Source: Harmothoe impar
Taxonomy: Eukaryota; Annelida; Polychaeta; Phyllodocida; Polynoidae
Length of the DNA stretch: 64,000 bases
Assembly (NCBI GenBank): GCA_947462335.1
Contig: OX381718.1
Coordinates: 44,826,281-44,890,280 of the forward strand
Direction of reading: 5' to 3'
The translations under genes and the position numbers were made by a program. The notes below the pieces were generated by a model that worked only from the letters and a program-made list of their open reading frames with translations, had not been told where the DNA came from and searched no databases. Below are positions 62,482-64,000 of this stretch, piece after piece; the stretch's first letter is position 1, and each line of letters begins with the position of its first letter.

Positions 62482-63625
62482 CAGGGGTAGACACTAACGC
62501 TGGCCCGGGAGCCTACACTGTAAAAAATCTCCGTTGAAATTACGGAGAATCGATGCTAAATTTGACAGTGTATCACCGTAATTGTGATTTACGGTGAGAC
62601 CCTGTAAAACTTATTACTTTTACATTGAACATCCGTAAACCAGTACAGTGAAACAATGTTTTTTTCATTTACGGTGAATCTCACGTTAGAAGTTTGCTCA
62701 CCAGGTGGCAGCTTGGTTTGATAGAGAGACTTTAGTGGAAGCTATCAACTAAAAACATACATAATTGTGTTAGATTTATAACGATATCCAACCATCTCAT
62801 TAATTACACAATCAAAATTGAAGCCTTTGGCATATTAAAGATAAAAAATATATAATTTCCTTTTTTGAGACCCTGGACACTAGTACGAATAGTATAGACA
62901 CCCATGTTGTGGTAATTAGAATTATACATATTGAGAATGTTGTCAGAGTTTCTTTGTAACAATCCTAGAGTACCTTTTGCTCATGGATTGTAATTGTATA
63001 TTGATATGAGGCATTCAATTATGCTTCAAAGGCCTAATATATGTTATATACAGGCCTGTAATTAAGATGATATTATGAAATATACAACAATGAATCAAGA
63101 AACAATTAAAATCATCATTGAATAGCTGAGAATCATCGTAAAATGATGATGAATCACCGTAAAAATACAACGGGAAAGGCCTGTAAAATTTACGGGGGAA
63201 AGCAAAATACGGTGACCGTAAAAAAAACGGGAAACGGTCGGCATTCAGTGATGCCAGTGATTCACCGTAATTTTTACGGGATATTTTTTACGGTGTATGG
63301 CTCGTAATTTTGGGTCCGGGCCCGTAGTTTTCTTCAGAATTACCTTCCCATGGGCCCCGGTGGCCCATAGGAAATTTTGCAAGATATTTAATAGGAATAT
63401 AACTGATCAGTATATACATGTAATATGCCGTTGGAAAGAGAAAAATGTGAGGAAATGAAGCAATTTGGTGTCATTTTAACATTGGTAAATCAGGACTTAA
63501 TATGATTTTCTCTTTGAAAAAAGAAATATATATTCCCTGGCCCACAGTTAAAAGTCCGGGCCCATAGATATTTGGAGCTACGGGCCCGGGTGGCCCACAG
63601 CTGAAAAAGTTAGTGTCTACCCCTG
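62482..63625. mobile_element. MITE of the CAGGGGTAGACAC family, interrupted by another MITE
   Basis: Same ends as 39860-40210; the 6-bp duplication CAAAAT flanks both sides (62476-62481 and 63626-63631). Its body is split by the element at 62516-63295. Confidence 0.82.
62516..63295. mobile_element. Mariner-type MITE nested in the previous one
   Basis: 780 bp with ends CACTGTAAAAAATCTCCGT and the inverse of CACCGTAAAAAATATCCCGT, TA on both sides. Interior has many CCGTAAA and TTTACGG motifs. Compared with the uninterrupted copy at 39860-40210, the host MITE sequence continues across the site. Confidence 0.8.
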
Positions 63626-63930
63626 CAAAATAGGCCTATGGAGGGGGTTGCCGGGCCCTTCGATTATTCCCAAGAATGTTGATCTATACGAGGCTGATCT
63701 ATATTACGTTGAATACGGTAGGCCTATTACTGCCGTACGGGCTAACCCTTGCCAAGAATAAAAAGCCTTTTTATACCTTGAAAATAGGCCTATACTATAG
63801 ACATGGCGAGACCCTCCTGAGACTACCCTACCTACGTTATGGAGCCTATTCAATATAATAATCAATTATAATTATGCCTCCACGTGAAGGAGGGGCAGAG
63901 CATAATGGTATATATAGCTCTAGACCCCTA
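63626..63930. other. Intergenic, nothing recognised
   Basis: AT-rich, no supported ORF. Confidence 0.35.
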
Positions 63931-64000
63931 AAATCGACATGGCGACATGGCCATTTCTTAAAATCGACATGGCGACATGGCCATTTCTTAAAATCGACAT
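63931..64000. repeat. 30-bp tandem repeat running off the window
   Basis: Two full exact copies and a partial one of a unit containing AAATCGACATGGCGACATGG and CCATTTCTTA. Sequence is related to the TGTCGATTTTT dispersed repeat (inverse). Confidence 0.9.

Overview
This window is nuclear DNA from an animal, most likely a marine invertebrate. The signs are GT-AG spliced genes of two animal families (an SLC5 sodium-coupled transporter and a secreted fibrinogen-domain protein), large introns, and a dense mix of transposable elements: Ngaro/DIRS-type, CR1-like LINE, tRNA-derived SINE, and hAT, mariner and piggyBac-type MITEs. The species cannot be named from the sequence alone.

Layout. 1-12.3 kb: six 5' exons of an SLC5/SGLT-like transporter gene on the minus strand, running off the left edge. 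One intron holds a complete-looking Ngaro-like tyrosine-recombinase retrotransposon (2127-8066) with the split direct repeats A1...B1-A2-B2. Other introns hold a palindromic array, an internally deleted LINE, a LINE tail and a tRNA-like sequence. 12.8-17.5 kb: one copy of a duplicated segment carrying a LINE relic, which is itself split by a 2.3 kb foldback element with a clean 7-bp target duplication. 18.2-28.9 kb: a complete six-exon minus-strand gene for a 363-residue secreted coiled-coil plus fibrinogen-like-domain protein, including a 10-nt microexon; its introns hold several TIR elements. 29.5-30.5 kb: the second copy of the duplicated segment. 31-36.3 kb: TTAA-targeted MITEs, a 145-bp tandem array and G-rich MITEs. 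36.4-47.0 kb: a 10.5 kb structure bounded by about 1 kb inverted repeats full of AAGGTCA motifs, with other elements nested inside.

49-58.1 kb is the most interesting part: a long CR1-like LINE on the plus strand. It carries a coiled-coil/RRM-like ORF1, a NADAR (YbiA/DUF1768) ADP-ribose-processing domain in the same frame as ORF1 and separated from it by one stop codon, a separate SGNH-esterase cistron, a long inter-cistronic region, a short ORF whose stop overlaps the next start (ATGA), and a 969-residue APE endonuclease-reverse transcriptase. The esterase is known from CR1-like elements; a NADAR domain in a LINE is, as far as I know, unusual. The last 5 kb hold a mariner-type MITE, a small non-autonomous LTR element with a broken coiled-coil gag-like gene, a MITE nested in another MITE, and the start of a 30-bp tandem array.

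How the parts relate: host coding sequence is under 2 kb in total. The rest is mostly transposons inserted into transposons, and the order can often be read from target duplications and from paralogous empty sites.
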